Assembly (NCBI GenBank): GCA_020632655.1
Contig: JACKFD010000004.1
Location: 62,001 to 126,000, forward strand
Length of the DNA: 64,000 nt
Direction of reading: 5' to 3'
Origin: Spirochaetaceae bacterium
GTDB lineage: Bacteria; Myxococcota_A; UBA9160; UBA4427
The notes beneath the pieces were generated by a model. That model saw only the letters and a list, made by a program, of their open reading frames with translations, did not search any database and was not told the DNA's origin. The position numbers and the translations under genes were made by a program. The stretch's first letter is position 1. Every line of letters begins with the position of its first letter. Below are positions 34,401 to 42,311 of this stretch, in pieces.

Positions 34401-37043
34401 GTTCAGCGCACGGGAGAGCGGCTGGTCGTCGCCCATGTAGATGCCGCGCTCGGCGAGGGTCGTGATCCGACGCAGCACGCCGAGGATCAGCTGCAGACGC
34501 AGCGAGCGGCCCGCGTCGCAGGCGAGCATGCGCAGCACCGCGCGCCGGAGCGCGTCGGTCGGCGTGAGGTCGGGGATGCCGTAATGCGAAAGGGCCGCGC
34601 GGACGAGGTCGAGGTAGCCCTCGTCGATGCCGGCGCCCTCGGCCTCGATGCGGCGGACGTACATGCGCAGGCGCGCGTTGTTCGAGGGACCCGACTCGCC
34701 CGAGAAGGACGCCGAGGGCGCCCGCACCGTCAGGACCTCGACGTCGGCGAAGGCGGTCACCTCGTGCCGGATCTCGGCGAGCTCCCGACAGAAGCTCTCG
34801 GAGATCGTCTCGGGCAGCGGCGCTTCGAGGAAGGCGCCCAGGGCCTGGGCCCGATCGGCGTTCGCGTCGTAGCCGAGCAGCACCCGGCGGATCTCCTCGC
34901 GGGCGACGTCGATCGCGACGCGACGGCGCCGGATCGGCGCGCCGTCGGCGGCGACGAGGTCCGGATTCGCGAGGCCACTCTCGCCCGCCGACGCGAAGAG
35001 CAGCGCCAACGGATCGACCTGCTCGGGCAGCGAGAGCCGCGAGCGCGCCCCCGCGGACCCCGTATCGTCGCTCGCCTCCTCGATCACGAGGATCATGTCC
35101 CCGGCGGCGACCTGCTGACCCTTCTGCGCGATGATCTCCTTGATCGTGCCGGCGACCGGCGCGTTGAAGCCGATCTCCATCTTCATGGCCTCGAGCAGGC
35201 CCAGCGGCTGACCGGCCTCGACCGTGTCGCCGACCTTGACCTGGATCGCGACCACGACCGCCGGCGTGCTCGCCCGCACCTGCCCCGCAGTCTGCGAGCT
35301 GAAGCGCAGCGGATGGCCGTCGACCTCGAGCCGCAGGCCACGATCGTTGGCGTCGTAGAGGATCCGGCGGACGCGATCGTCGAGGATCAGGCGCGCGGCG
35401 TGCTCGCCCTCTTCGCGCATCATCGCGCCGACGACGGCGCCGTCGAGATGCACGCGATAGCGCCAGGATCCGATCGCGTAGACCTTGAGCCGATAGCTCT
35501 CCCCGGCGTACGTCAGGTCGAGCTGCTGGCCCTCGGAGGCGGGCAGTCGCTCGCGCGTGCCCTGTCCGGAGAAGAGGTTCGTGCGCAGCGTCGCACGCGA
35601 CCGTTGATAGGCGAGGATCGCGGCCGCGACGAGCGCGTCCCGGGCGAGCTCGGGATGCGAGTCGGCGAGCGCCGGCCGCTCGACGCCCCAGCGATCGAGC
35701 CAGCGCGTATCGACGCCACCGCGCCGGAAGTCCTCGCTCGCCAGGATGTCGAGCAGGTAGCCCTTGTTCGTCGCTCCCCCTTCGACGACGAGCTCGAGGT
35801 CGCGCAGCGCGCAGGCCAGTCGTGCGATCACGTCGGCGCGGGTGTCGCCCGCGGCGATCACCTTCGCGATCAGGGAGTCGAAGGCCGAGGCGATCTGCGT
35901 GTTCGTCGTGACGCCGGAGTCGACGCGGGTATTCGGACCGAGGGCGGGCTCGAAGAGGGCGATCCGACCGGGCGAGGGCAGGAAGCCCTCGTCGGGGTCC
36001 TCGGCGCAGACCCGCGCCTCGAGGGCGAAGCCGCGGTCGTGGCGCGGGATGTCGGCGATCGACTCGCCCCGCGCGATGCGGATCTGGATCTCGACGAGAT
36101 CGATGCCGGCGATCAGCTCCGTGATGCCGTGCTCGACCTGCAGGCGCGGGTTCACCTCGAGGAAGAAGAAGTCCTCGCCGGTCAGCAGGAACTCGACGGT
36201 CCCGACGCCGCGGTAGCCGACGTGCTGGACGAGGCGTACGGCGGCGCCCTCGAGCCGCGCGAGCAGCTCGGGCGCGAGACCGGGGGGCGGGGCCTCCTCG
36301 AGCACCTTCTGGTGACGGCGCTGGACGGAGCAGTCGCGGCAGCCGAAGGCGCGGGCGTGGCCGTGGGCGTCGGCGGCGACCTGCACTTCGATGTGTCGGC
36401 CGCCGCGGACCATCGCCTCGACGAAGAGTGCGCCATTGCCGAAGGCCGCCGCCGCCTCGGACTGCGCCGAGCGGAAGGCCTCGGCGATCGTGTCCGGGCG
36501 CTCGACGATCCGGATGCCGCGGCCGCCACCGCCGGCGGTCGCCTTGAGCACGACGGGGTAGCCGATCCGGTCCGCGTGCCGACGCGCGTCGGCCTCGTCC
36601 GCGAGCGCGCCGCCGCTCCACTCGGTCACGGGCACGCCCGCCTTCTCGGCCAGCAGCTTCGACGTGATCTTGTCGCCGAGCGAACGCATCGCCTCGGGCG
36701 GCGGACCGAGGAAGACGATCCCTTCGCGACCGAGTCGCTCGACGAAGACGGGGTCCTCGGCGACGAAGCCCCAGCCCGGCCAGACCGCGTCGGCACCGAC
36801 CGAGCGGAGCGCGGCGATCACGGCGTCGTGGTCGAGGTAGGCCGCGACGGCACCACGCGGCGCGGGCAGCTCGACGGCGCGGTCCGCCTGTCGCACGAAG
36901 GGCGCATCGCGATCGGGCGGCGTGAAGAGCGCTACGACCTCGAGGCCGCCGCCCTCGCGCTCGCGCAGGCTCTTGGCCGTCCGCAGACAGCGCACCGCCG
37001 CCTCGCCCCGATTCACGATCGCGAGTCGTTCGATCCGATCCAC
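31461..37043 (-). CDS. single-chain acyl-CoA carboxylase, eukaryotic-type domain order
   Basis: A 1,860-residue biotin enzyme, expected to make malonyl-CoA (or a related product) from acyl-CoA, bicarbonate and ATP. Biotin carboxylase covers residues 1-450 with ATP-grasp KATAGGGGRGIRI and EVNPRLQVEH. The biotin carrier has EAMKMEI with Lys621. A long helical central region spans about 660-1290, and the carboxyltransferase about 1290-1850 with VIVQGVNVGAQSYWDA and ANLSGFDGS. This BC-BCCP-central-CT order is that of cytosolic eukaryotic ACC; most bacteria split these parts. The GTG start has GGGAGGGG just upstream. It sits inside a fatty-acid gene block. Confidence 0.9.
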   Translation of the reverse strand: MDRIERLAIVNRGEAAVRCLRTAKSLREREGGGLEVVALFTPPDRDAPFVRQADRAVELPAPRGAVAAYLDHDAVIAALRSVGADAVWPGWGFVAEDPVFVERLGREGIVFLGPPPEAMRSLGDKITSKLLAEKAGVPVTEWSGGALADEADARRHADRIGYPVVLKATAGGGGRGIRIVERPDTIAEAFRSAQSEAAAAFGNGALFVEAMVRGGRHIEVQVAADAHGHARAFGCRDCSVQRRHQKVLEEAPPPGLAPELLARLEGAAVRLVQHVGYRGVGTVEFLLTGEDFFFLEVNPRLQVEHGITELIAGIDLVEIQIRIARGESIADIPRHDRGFALEARVCAEDPDEGFLPSPGRIALFEPALGPNTRVDSGVTTNTQIASAFDSLIAKVIAAGDTRADVIARLACALRDLELVVEGGATNKGYLLDILASEDFRRGGVDTRWLDRWGVERPALADSHPELARDALVAAAILAYQRSRATLRTNLFSGQGTRERLPASEGQQLDLTYAGESYRLKVYAIGSWRYRVHLDGAVVGAMMREEGEHAARLILDDRVRRILYDANDRGLRLEVDGHPLRFSSQTAGQVRASTPAVVVAIQVKVGDTVEAGQPLGLLEAMKMEIGFNAPVAGTIKEIIAQKGQQVAAGDMILVIEEASDDTGSAGARSRLSLPEQVDPLALLFASAGESGLANPDLVAADGAPIRRRRVAIDVAREEIRRVLLGYDANADRAQALGAFLEAPLPETISESFCRELAEIRHEVTAFADVEVLTVRAPSASFSGESGPSNNARLRMYVRRIEAEGAGIDEGYLDLVRAALSHYGIPDLTPTDALRRAVLRMLACDAGRSLRLQLILGVLRRITTLAERGIYMGDDQPLSRALNRIARMRPQVTDAVADAALEAAYVVFQQPGIEERARRTSAGVEQWLAAAEIEPVAPPASVLLEVAASPRRVFERVGRWIAGEDMNRRTIALAAHVQRRYAPSVPEAYRSVRVDGTPIHCVEYRDKGVVLAATGPATEIENAVDRLVRGADSLLEHDPATPVVALEYLVPEGAEIDWDATLDGIEARYAGRAFPFRLTLGQLTADGEGDVYRTLVHRNGRLELANEHYDLHPETASRIGLDRYAAFELERLPADEGIYAFHGRSRDGQGDERIFVLADARDRSPEPGRELYHHLGTFERVFNRAARRLRTILQERDPRRRLQWNRIAIFVAPPIFIEPEVAGDIARRLAPATRHLGLEKVLVRLNRLDRQAPDATPVPAELVIMDTGDQLEIDWRPPHDEPLDPTDEYSRKVVAARRRKLIYPYEIVKMLTSESPDGTPGECSFEEYDLDPQSARPLAVQVADRPYGRNRSAVVFGLIRTPTAKVPEGMLRVLVLSDPTMGMGALAGPECDRVVAAFDLAESLGVPLEWVPVSSGAKIAMDSGTENLDATARVVRRIVTFTQAGGVVHVIVQGVNVGAQSYWDALATMLMHCKGVLIMTQNASMVLTGRAALEASGGVSAEDEVAIGGFERIMGPNGEAQYYAHNLADAYRILYEHYRYSYVVPGEAGPRPFPTTDARTRSIGDSKIGPEDADGLATIGELFDDATNPGRKRAFSMRAVMQSVIDADGGHLERWNAWVGGETAIVWDAHVGGLPVCLIGIESRNVPREGYHPPDGPESWNGGTLFPQSSKKVARAINAASGNRPVVVLANLSGFDGSPESLRKIQLENGAEIARAVVNFDGPIYFVVVSRYHGGAYVVFSQELNDRMQAVALEGSYASVIGGGPAAAVVFSREVRAQALDDPRVKDMNALVRKSPSEENRAARDVVLRDVILEKQAATAAEFDAVHSVARAREVGSLSDILAPGVLRERLIGSLEASLRGE

Positions 37044-37070
37044 CGTCCCCTCCCGGAGGCCCTCGCCCTT

Positions 37071-37142
37071 CGCCGCGTCGCTCAAGCCGTCCCCCCCGTC
37101 GACGTTCGCCGCGTTGCTCAAGCCGTCCCCCCAGTCGATGTC
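37071..37142. repeat. 36-bp tandem repeat, two copies, between carboxylase and transferase genes
   Basis: Units at 37071 and 37107 open CGCCGCGT(C/T)GCTCAAGCC. The array spans the stop of the phosphopantetheinyl transferase gene and the leader of the carboxylase gene. Confidence 0.85.
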
Positions 37143-37915
37143 CGCCAGTCCGGCGCGGCGCGTCGTCCGCCCGCGGCGTCCTTCCGCGGCCCGTCCCGCA
37201 CGGGCCGCCACCCACCGCTCGAGGCCACGCCCGGCGTCCTCTCCGCGGCGGCCTCGCCCCGGACGCGGCCGGTCCGTGCCGGGCCCGGCGCGCAGGCGAA
37301 GGCGACCCAGGCGCCGTGGTGCGAGAGCGAGAGCACGAGAGAGGTGCGCTCCCCGTCGAGCTCGACGACCGGCACGCGGCCGACCTTCGCGATCGCGAGC
37401 CGCTCGGCCGCGACGCCCAGGCTGCGCGCCACGTCGGTGATCGCGAGCGCGCGTGCGACCCGGCCGGCGTCCTCGCGTGCGGGGTCGATGCGTGCGACGC
37501 CGACGTCGACGGCCCCCCAATCGAAGCCGCCGGGCAGCGCGACGACGTGTACGCAGGCGGCGGACTCCGTGCTGCGCAGCTCGAGCGTCGAGATCTCCGG
37601 ACCGACCGTGCGCGGCAGCTCGAGACGACCGCGTCGCTCGACGACGCCGGGACCGCGGGTCGCCGCCTCGGAGAGGGGATCGAAGCGCGCGACGAGCGTG
37701 CGCGGCGAGAAGACGAAGCCCGGATCGAGCCGACGCGCGAGCTTGTACGCCGCCTCCTTCGCCGCCCAATGCGCCCATCGTCGCGCCAGCGGCCGCGGAT
37801 CGTGTGCGATCTCCCGGCGCTCCTCCTCGGCGAAGACGCGCTCGTCGAAGCGCGGCCGGAAGCTCTCCGGGTCCGACTCGGGATCGCGCAGATCGACGAC
37901 GTCGTTACCGAGCAT
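37118..37915 (-). CDS. 4'-phosphopantetheinyl transferase
   Basis: This 265-residue enzyme should move 4'-phosphopantetheine from CoA onto the serine of a carrier protein, very probably the ACP encoded 0.8 kb upstream. The N-terminal MLGNDVVDLRDPE gives the Mg-binding Asp, and WAAKEAAYK (residues 50-58) is the family's W-x2-KEA motif. The C-terminal 60 residues are Arg/Gly-rich and partly come from a 36-bp repeat. Its start overlaps the end of the plsC-like gene by 11 bases. Confidence 0.88.
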   Translation of the reverse strand: MLGNDVVDLRDPESDPESFRPRFDERVFAEEERREIAHDPRPLARRWAHWAAKEAAYKLARRLDPGFVFSPRTLVARFDPLSEAATRGPGVVERRGRLELPRTVGPEISTLELRSTESAACVHVVALPGGFDWGAVDVGVARIDPAREDAGRVARALAITDVARSLGVAAERLAIAKVGRVPVVELDGERTSLVLSLSHHGAWVAFACAPGPARTGRVRGEAAAERTPGVASSGGWRPVRDGPRKDAAGGRRAAPDWRTSTGGTA

Positions 37916-38708
37916 CGAAATACGCCTCTTCCATCCGCACGAGCTGGCGGATGATCTGCTGCGAGAGGTCGCGCGAACGGCGCAGCCCCTTGGCGTCGCT
38001 CTTGGGCTCGATGCAGGCGAGCGAGACGTCCATCGTGTCGCCCTTCGCCGGGAAGTCGCTCCAGGTCGCCTGCGCGCGCCCACGCATGTAGACGCAGAGG
38101 ACGCGGCAGCCGGGCACCGCGCCGACGATGCGCCCGACACCCCAGGCCGCGGAGTCCTCCTGCACGCGGCCCGTCCGGCTGCGGCCGGCCTCGGGGAAGA
38201 TCAGCGCCGTCTCGCCCCGGGAGAGCAGGTACTTCACGCGCTCGAGCACGTCGCCCACGTCCTCGCGCGCGCCGCCCCGGGTGATCGGGACGCATTTCGC
38301 GACGAAGAGCAGTGCGCGATGGAGCCAGGTGCGGCCGAAATTCGTTCGCTCGGGCGTATTCCAGGGCAGCTCGTCCGGATGCCAGAGCCAATAGCCGGCC
38401 GAGCCGAGGGCCCAGGCGATCAGGAACGAGTCGACCAGCGTGAGATGGTTCGCGCAGACCAGCAGAGGCGCGTCGGACTCGGCCCGCAGCCTGCGGTACT
38501 CGCGGCGCACCCGGGCGACGTCCGCGATCCGGTAGCGGTAGCCGAAGTACATGCCGACGACGGTGACCGTGACCCAGACGGGGCCCATGACGATCGAGAC
38601 GGCCCGCTGGATCGCGTGCCGCCGCGCCATGCGCGGGCTCACGGCCGCCGCGGGTCTCCCGGCCCCCGCGACCCGCCCGTCCGCAACCGGCTCTCCGTCT
38701 TCGGCCAC
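37905..38708 (-). CDS. PlsC-family 1-acylglycerol-3-phosphate acyltransferase
   Basis: The 267-residue protein has the PlsC catalytic motif NHLTLVDS (His-x4-Asp), the second motif FPEAGRSRTG in place of the usual FPEGTRS, and a hydrophobic anchor near residues 38-58. It probably moves an acyl chain from ACP or CoA onto a lysolipid. The GTG start has GGAGAC close upstream. In this block it is a natural acceptor step for acyl-ACP made by the neighbouring enzymes. It overlaps the transferase gene behind it. Confidence 0.85.
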   Translation of the reverse strand: MAEDGEPVADGRVAGAGRPAAAVSPRMARRHAIQRAVSIVMGPVWVTVTVVGMYFGYRYRIADVARVRREYRRLRAESDAPLLVCANHLTLVDSFLIAWALGSAGYWLWHPDELPWNTPERTNFGRTWLHRALLFVAKCVPITRGGAREDVGDVLERVKYLLSRGETALIFPEAGRSRTGRVQEDSAAWGVGRIVGAVPGCRVLCVYMRGRAQATWSDFPAKGDTMDVSLACIEPKSDAKGLRRSRDLSQQIIRQLVRMEEAYFDAR

Positions 38709-38739
38709 CTCGTCTCCGTCGCTCCGCCGAGCGCGCTCG

Positions 38740-38985
38740 TCAGAGCTTGGACGAGATCAGGTTGACCGCGTCACCCACGGTGTTGACCTGATCGACGTCC
38801 TCGTCGGCGATCTCGATGTCGAAGTCGTCCTCGAAGGCGATCACGACGTCGACCAGGCGCGCCGAGTTGACCTTGAGGTCCTCGAGGATGTTCGTCTCCA
38901 TCGAGACGTTCGCGAGCGCCGCTTCGTCCTTCACCCAGGGCGTGAGAATCTTGACGACGCGCTCCATCACTTCCGACTGATCCAT
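38740..38985 (-). CDS. acyl carrier protein
   Basis: The 81-residue acidic four-helix carrier has its modification serine (Ser41) in LEDLKVNSARLVDVV. The usual motif is DSL, and Asp-Ser-Leu has become Asn-Ser-Ala. Such a change can narrow which transferase and synthases recognise the carrier. The rest, including VIAFEDDFDIEIADEDVDQV, is normal. It lies 131 bases downstream of the KAS gene and 31 bases before the plsC-like gene. Confidence 0.93.
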   Translation of the reverse strand: MDQSEVMERVVKILTPWVKDEAALANVSMETNILEDLKVNSARLVDVVIAFEDDFDIEIADEDVDQVNTVGDAVNLISSKL

Positions 38986-39116
38986 CGAGCTAGCTCCTTC
39001 TTCGCCTCGACCCGCGCCGCGGATCCGACCGACGCCCCGTCCGGGGCTTTGGACACCGTCCGGCCGCCGGCTCCTCCGGTCGGCCCGCCCGGGGCTCGGC
39101 CCCGGGTCTGCCTAGG

Positions 39117-40409
39117 CTACGCCTTGTACCGCCGGAAGACGAGGCATGCATTCACGTCCCCGAATCCGAAGCCCGCCTTGACCAGCACGTCGAGGTCCGG
39201 CAGCTCGAGCAGCTCGTGCGGGATCGAGCTCGCGTGGGGCTCGATCTCGGGGTGCAGGTCCTCGCAGTTGATCGACGGATGCACGAAGCCCCGCGCCACC
39301 ATCAACACCGACGCGACCGCCTCGAGTCCCCCCGCAGCCCCGAGGCCGTGGCCGATCATGCTCTTGGTCGAGGTGATCGGGGGGAGCCGTCCGGGCTCGC
39401 GCTCGAGGGCCTTCGCCCAGGAGGCCACCTCGCGCGGATCGGCCATGGTCGCCGTCAGATGGCCGTTGATCGCGTCGACCTCCTGAGGGCCGACGCCGGC
39501 GTCGGCCAGGGCCTCACGGATGCAGCGCTGGACGCTCGTCGGGTTCGGCGCGGTCATGCTGCCGCCCATCCTGTGCCCGCCGCAGTTGACGCCACCCCCG
39601 ACGAGCTCGGCCCAGATCCGGGCGCCCCGCGCGAGGGCGCTGTCGAGGCTCTCGAGCAGGACGACCCCCGCGCCGGAGCCCGGGATGAAGCCGCCCGCCG
39701 ACGCGGACATCGGCCGCGAGGCCTTCTCCGGCGCGTCGTTCGAGTTGCGGTTCAAGACGCGCATCGCGTCGAAGCCCGCCCAGATGTAGTGGCTCGCCGC
39801 CTCGGCGCCGCCGCAGAGCATGCGCTCGGCGCGGCCCGCGCGGATCCGCTCGAGGCCCATGACGAGCGCCTCGGTCCCGGTCGAGCAGGCGCTCGAGTTC
39901 GTCGTGACCTGGTTGCCGAGGGCGAGCTGGCCGGAGATGCGGGCGGAGATGCCGCTCGCCATGACCTGCTCGACGGAGGTCGAGCCCATGCGCTTGACCT
40001 TCCCGGCGTTCGTGAGCGGCACGACCTTCTCGGCGATCGTGTCCATGCCACCGATCCCGGTCCCGAGGATCGCGCCCGAGTCCCAGTCGACCTCGTCGGA
40101 GTCGCGCGCGGGGCGCTCGAGGCCGGCGTCCTGCCAGGCCTCGATCGCGGCGAGGCTCGCGTAGCGATGGTTCATGTTCATCGCGAGGAGCTCTTCCTCC
40201 GTGAACGTCGACTGGCAGAGCTCGTCGACGCCCTCGGGCGAGCCTGCGACCGTGCAGCCGAACTTCGCCTCGACCATCGACTCCTGGTGCTTGATCCCCG
40301 AACGCCCCTTGCGCAGGGCCAGCTCGAAGTCGGCCACACCGTTCGCGTTGGGCGCGATCACACCGAGGCCCGTGACGACGACGCGGCGCGGCCTTCCTGT
40401 TGCGCTCAT
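39117..40409 (-). CDS. beta-ketoacyl-ACP synthase (FabF-like KAS)
   Basis: The 430-residue condensing enzyme has the Cys-His-His triad: Cys175 in TTNSSACSTG, His317 in INGHLTAT and His354 in KSMIGHGLG. The second motif normally reads NAHGTST, so this is a distinct subgroup, and Gly-Thr after the His is Leu-Thr here. It should elongate acyl-ACP with malonyl-ACP. The start ATG overlaps the stop of the upstream dehydratase (ATGA), showing tight coupling. Confidence 0.92.
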   Translation of the reverse strand: MSATGRPRRVVVTGLGVIAPNANGVADFELALRKGRSGIKHQESMVEAKFGCTVAGSPEGVDELCQSTFTEEELLAMNMNHRYASLAAIEAWQDAGLERPARDSDEVDWDSGAILGTGIGGMDTIAEKVVPLTNAGKVKRMGSTSVEQVMASGISARISGQLALGNQVTTNSSACSTGTEALVMGLERIRAGRAERMLCGGAEAASHYIWAGFDAMRVLNRNSNDAPEKASRPMSASAGGFIPGSGAGVVLLESLDSALARGARIWAELVGGGVNCGGHRMGGSMTAPNPTSVQRCIREALADAGVGPQEVDAINGHLTATMADPREVASWAKALEREPGRLPPITSTKSMIGHGLGAAGGLEAVASVLMVARGFVHPSINCEDLHPEIEPHASSIPHELLELPDLDVLVKAGFGFGDVNACLVFRRYKA

Positions 40410-40882
40410 CTCGGCACTCCCATTCCCGAAAGCTCGCCCGAGCAGACGACCGTGCCGTCGTCCTTCTTCATCTCGAAGGAGGCCCGGAGCTTCTTGCGGC
40501 GGAAGAACTTGATGCGGCCCGTCGTGCGCACGCGATCGCCGGGCAGCACCGTCCCGGAGAAGTCGACGGCGCAGTCCGTGAAGATCGTGAGCAGCTTGTC
40601 GACGTCCTCGCGCGAGGTCTCCCGCGCGTAGAGATAGATGCCGAAGGCGACGACTGCGGTCTGGGCTGCCGTCTCGACGAGGATCACGCCGGGCGTGATC
40701 GGGTTGCCGGGGAAGTGGCCGCGGTAGAAGTCCGCGTCGGGCGGGAAGGTGTAGGTCGCGACGATGTGCTCGGCATCGAGCTCCTCGATCGCGTCGATGA
40801 AGCGGAAGGGGGCCTGCTGCGGGACCTTCGCGAGGACTTCTTCCTTCGAGAGCACGTCGCCCTTCGCGTCGCTAGCCGCCAT
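40406..40882 (-). CDS. 3-hydroxyacyl-ACP dehydratase, FabZ-type hotdog
   Basis: The 158-residue protein carries FYRGHFPGNPITPGVILVE, which holds the catalytic His56 and Glu70 of the FabZ family. It should remove water from 3-hydroxyacyl-ACP. The segment after residue 95 (LTIFTDCAVDFSGTVLPGDR) is normal. Its start overlaps the end of the fabG-like gene by 11 bases, and its stop overlaps the KAS start, so the three form one translational unit. Confidence 0.9.
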   Translation of the reverse strand: MAASDAKGDVLSKEEVLAKVPQQAPFRFIDAIEELDAEHIVATYTFPPDADFYRGHFPGNPITPGVILVETAAQTAVVAFGIYLYARETSREDVDKLLTIFTDCAVDFSGTVLPGDRVRTTGRIKFFRRKKLRASFEMKKDDGTVVCSGELSGMGVPR

Positions 40883-41621
40883 ACATGCCTCCGTTCACGT
40901 GGAGGACGCTGCCGTGCACGTAGCTGCCACGGGTCGCGAGGAAGGCGACGACGTCGGCGATCTCGTCCGGTCGCCCGGTCCGGCCGAGGGGGATCTTCGC
41001 GAGGATCGCCTGCTGGATCTCCTCCGGCAGCTCCTCGGTCATGTCCGTGTCGACGAAGCCCGGCGCGATCGCGTTCACGAGGATCTCACGCCCGGCGAGC
41101 TCCTGGGCCAGCGACTTCGTGAAGGCGTCGAGACCCGCCTTGACCATCGTGTACGGGATCTGCCCCGCGTTGCCCGTGTGGCCCACGACGCTCGAGATGT
41201 TGATGATGCGACCCGTGCCCTTGCGCATCATGAAGCGGCGCAGCACGAGCTTCGTCAGGTACCAGGTCCCACGCGCGACCGACGCGACCGCATCGTACTG
41301 CTCGAGGTTCATCGCGAGCATCGGCGCGTTCACGTTGTAGCCCGCGTTGTTGACCAGGACGTCCACGCGACCCGCCACGTCCTTCAGCTGCTTCACCATC
41401 TCGTCTAGGGTGGCCGCGTCCATCAGGTCGGCCTTGATCGTGAAGGCCCCACCCGCGGTCGCGGCGAGCTCCGCCTCGAGCTTCTTCGCCTTCTCCTCGC
41501 TCGAGCGGTAGTGGATGCCGACGCGGAAGCCCTCCTCGGCGAGCCGGCGACAGCAGGCGGCCCCGATGCCGGTTCCGCCGCCCGTGACCAGCGCGACCGG
41601 GCGCTCGTTCTCCTCGCTCAT
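40872..41621 (-). CDS. 3-oxoacyl-ACP reductase (FabG-like)
   Basis: The 249-residue short-chain dehydrogenase has the NADPH motif VTGGGTGIG, NNAG, and the catalytic Ser-Tyr-Lys in ISSVVGHTGNAGQIPYTMVK. NAIAPGFVDTDMT is also a FabG-type segment. It should reduce 3-oxoacyl-ACP. The ATG at 41621 has GGGAGG eight bases upstream. A second in-frame ATG eight codons earlier with an identical ribosome-binding site comes from an exact 24-bp duplication and overlaps the stop of the FabA-like gene. Confidence 0.92.
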   Translation of the reverse strand: MSEENERPVALVTGGGTGIGAACCRRLAEEGFRVGIHYRSSEEKAKKLEAELAATAGGAFTIKADLMDAATLDEMVKQLKDVAGRVDVLVNNAGYNVNAPMLAMNLEQYDAVASVARGTWYLTKLVLRRFMMRKGTGRIINISSVVGHTGNAGQIPYTMVKAGLDAFTKSLAQELAGREILVNAIAPGFVDTDMTEELPEEIQQAILAKIPLGRTGRPDEIADVVAFLATRGSYVHGSVLHVNGGMYGG

Positions 41622-41665
41622 CGCTCCATCCTCCCGCCGCGTCATCGCTCCATCCTCCCGCCGCG
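41618..41665 (-). repeat. exact 24-bp tandem duplication of the fabG-like start region
   Basis: Units 41618-41641 and 41642-41665 are identical. On the minus strand each contains CGGGAGGATGGAGCGATGA, that is, a ribosome-binding site and ATG. The first ATG overlaps the stop of the preceding gene and the second starts the reductase eight codons later, in the same frame. Confidence 0.92.
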
Positions 41666-42235
41666 GGCGTTCTCGCTCTCGAAGGGGTAGTCCGGGTAGT
41701 CGATCCCGCGGAAGAGCCCGACCCGCGCGCCCTTGACCGTGTAGATCTCCTGGTCGTCGATCAGCACCTGCGCGTCCCCGATCACCATCGAGGCGCCCGC
41801 GTTCTTCAGCTCCGTGTAGCGCTTGATCTGGACTTCATACCGCATGACCGAGTCGTGCGGGCGGATCTGGCCGAAGAACTCGACCTCGCCACAGCCGAGC
41901 GCCCGCCCCGCGCCGACCCCGCCCCGCCAGTTGCAGTAGAAGCCGAGCAGCTGCCACACGCCGTCGAGGCCGAGGCAGCCCGGCTGGACCGGGTCGCCGA
42001 GGAAGTGGCAATGGAAGAACCAGTCGTCGAGGCGCACATCGCGGGAGGCGCTGATCGTGCCGCGGCTCTTCTCGCCGGAGATGTGCTCGATCCGGTCGAC
42101 CATCAGCATCGGCGGCACGGGCAGCCGCGCCCGGAAGCCCTCCGGCGGGTCGGAGATCAGGCGTCCATACCCGAAGGCCAGCAGCTCCGGCTGGCTGAAC
42201 GATTCGCGGCTCGTGAACTCGGCGTGGGTCAGCAT
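41642..42235 (-). CDS. FabA-like 3-hydroxyacyl-ACP dehydratase/isomerase
   Basis: The 197-residue protein matches FabA rather than FabZ: WFFHCHFLGDPVQPGCLGLD gives the active-site His77 and Asp91, and GEVEFFGQIRP follows. FabA can both dehydrate and move the double bond to make unsaturated chains. Having a FabA-type and a FabZ-type dehydratase side by side suggests a product with a placed double bond, although this is inference. It ends in the duplicated start region of the next gene. Confidence 0.9.
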   Translation of the reverse strand: MLTHAEFTSRESFSQPELLAFGYGRLISDPPEGFRARLPVPPMLMVDRIEHISGEKSRGTISASRDVRLDDWFFHCHFLGDPVQPGCLGLDGVWQLLGFYCNWRGGVGAGRALGCGEVEFFGQIRPHDSVMRYEVQIKRYTELKNAGASMVIGDAQVLIDDQEIYTVKGARVGLFRGIDYPDYPFESENARGGRMER

Positions 42236-42311
42236 CGTCTCGTGGTCTTCTCTGTCTCTGTCGATCTCTGGCTCGGTCTCGGTCGGATCCGTTCGTCGCA
42301 GCCGGCGCGCG

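Noticed and set aside
30216..38765. A single open plus-strand frame of more than 2,800 codons.
   Set aside because: It lies antisense to a set of well-recognised genes (acyltransferases, carboxylase, transferase). Its text is low-complexity Arg/Asp/Glu-rich, as expected for the shadow of GC-rich codons.
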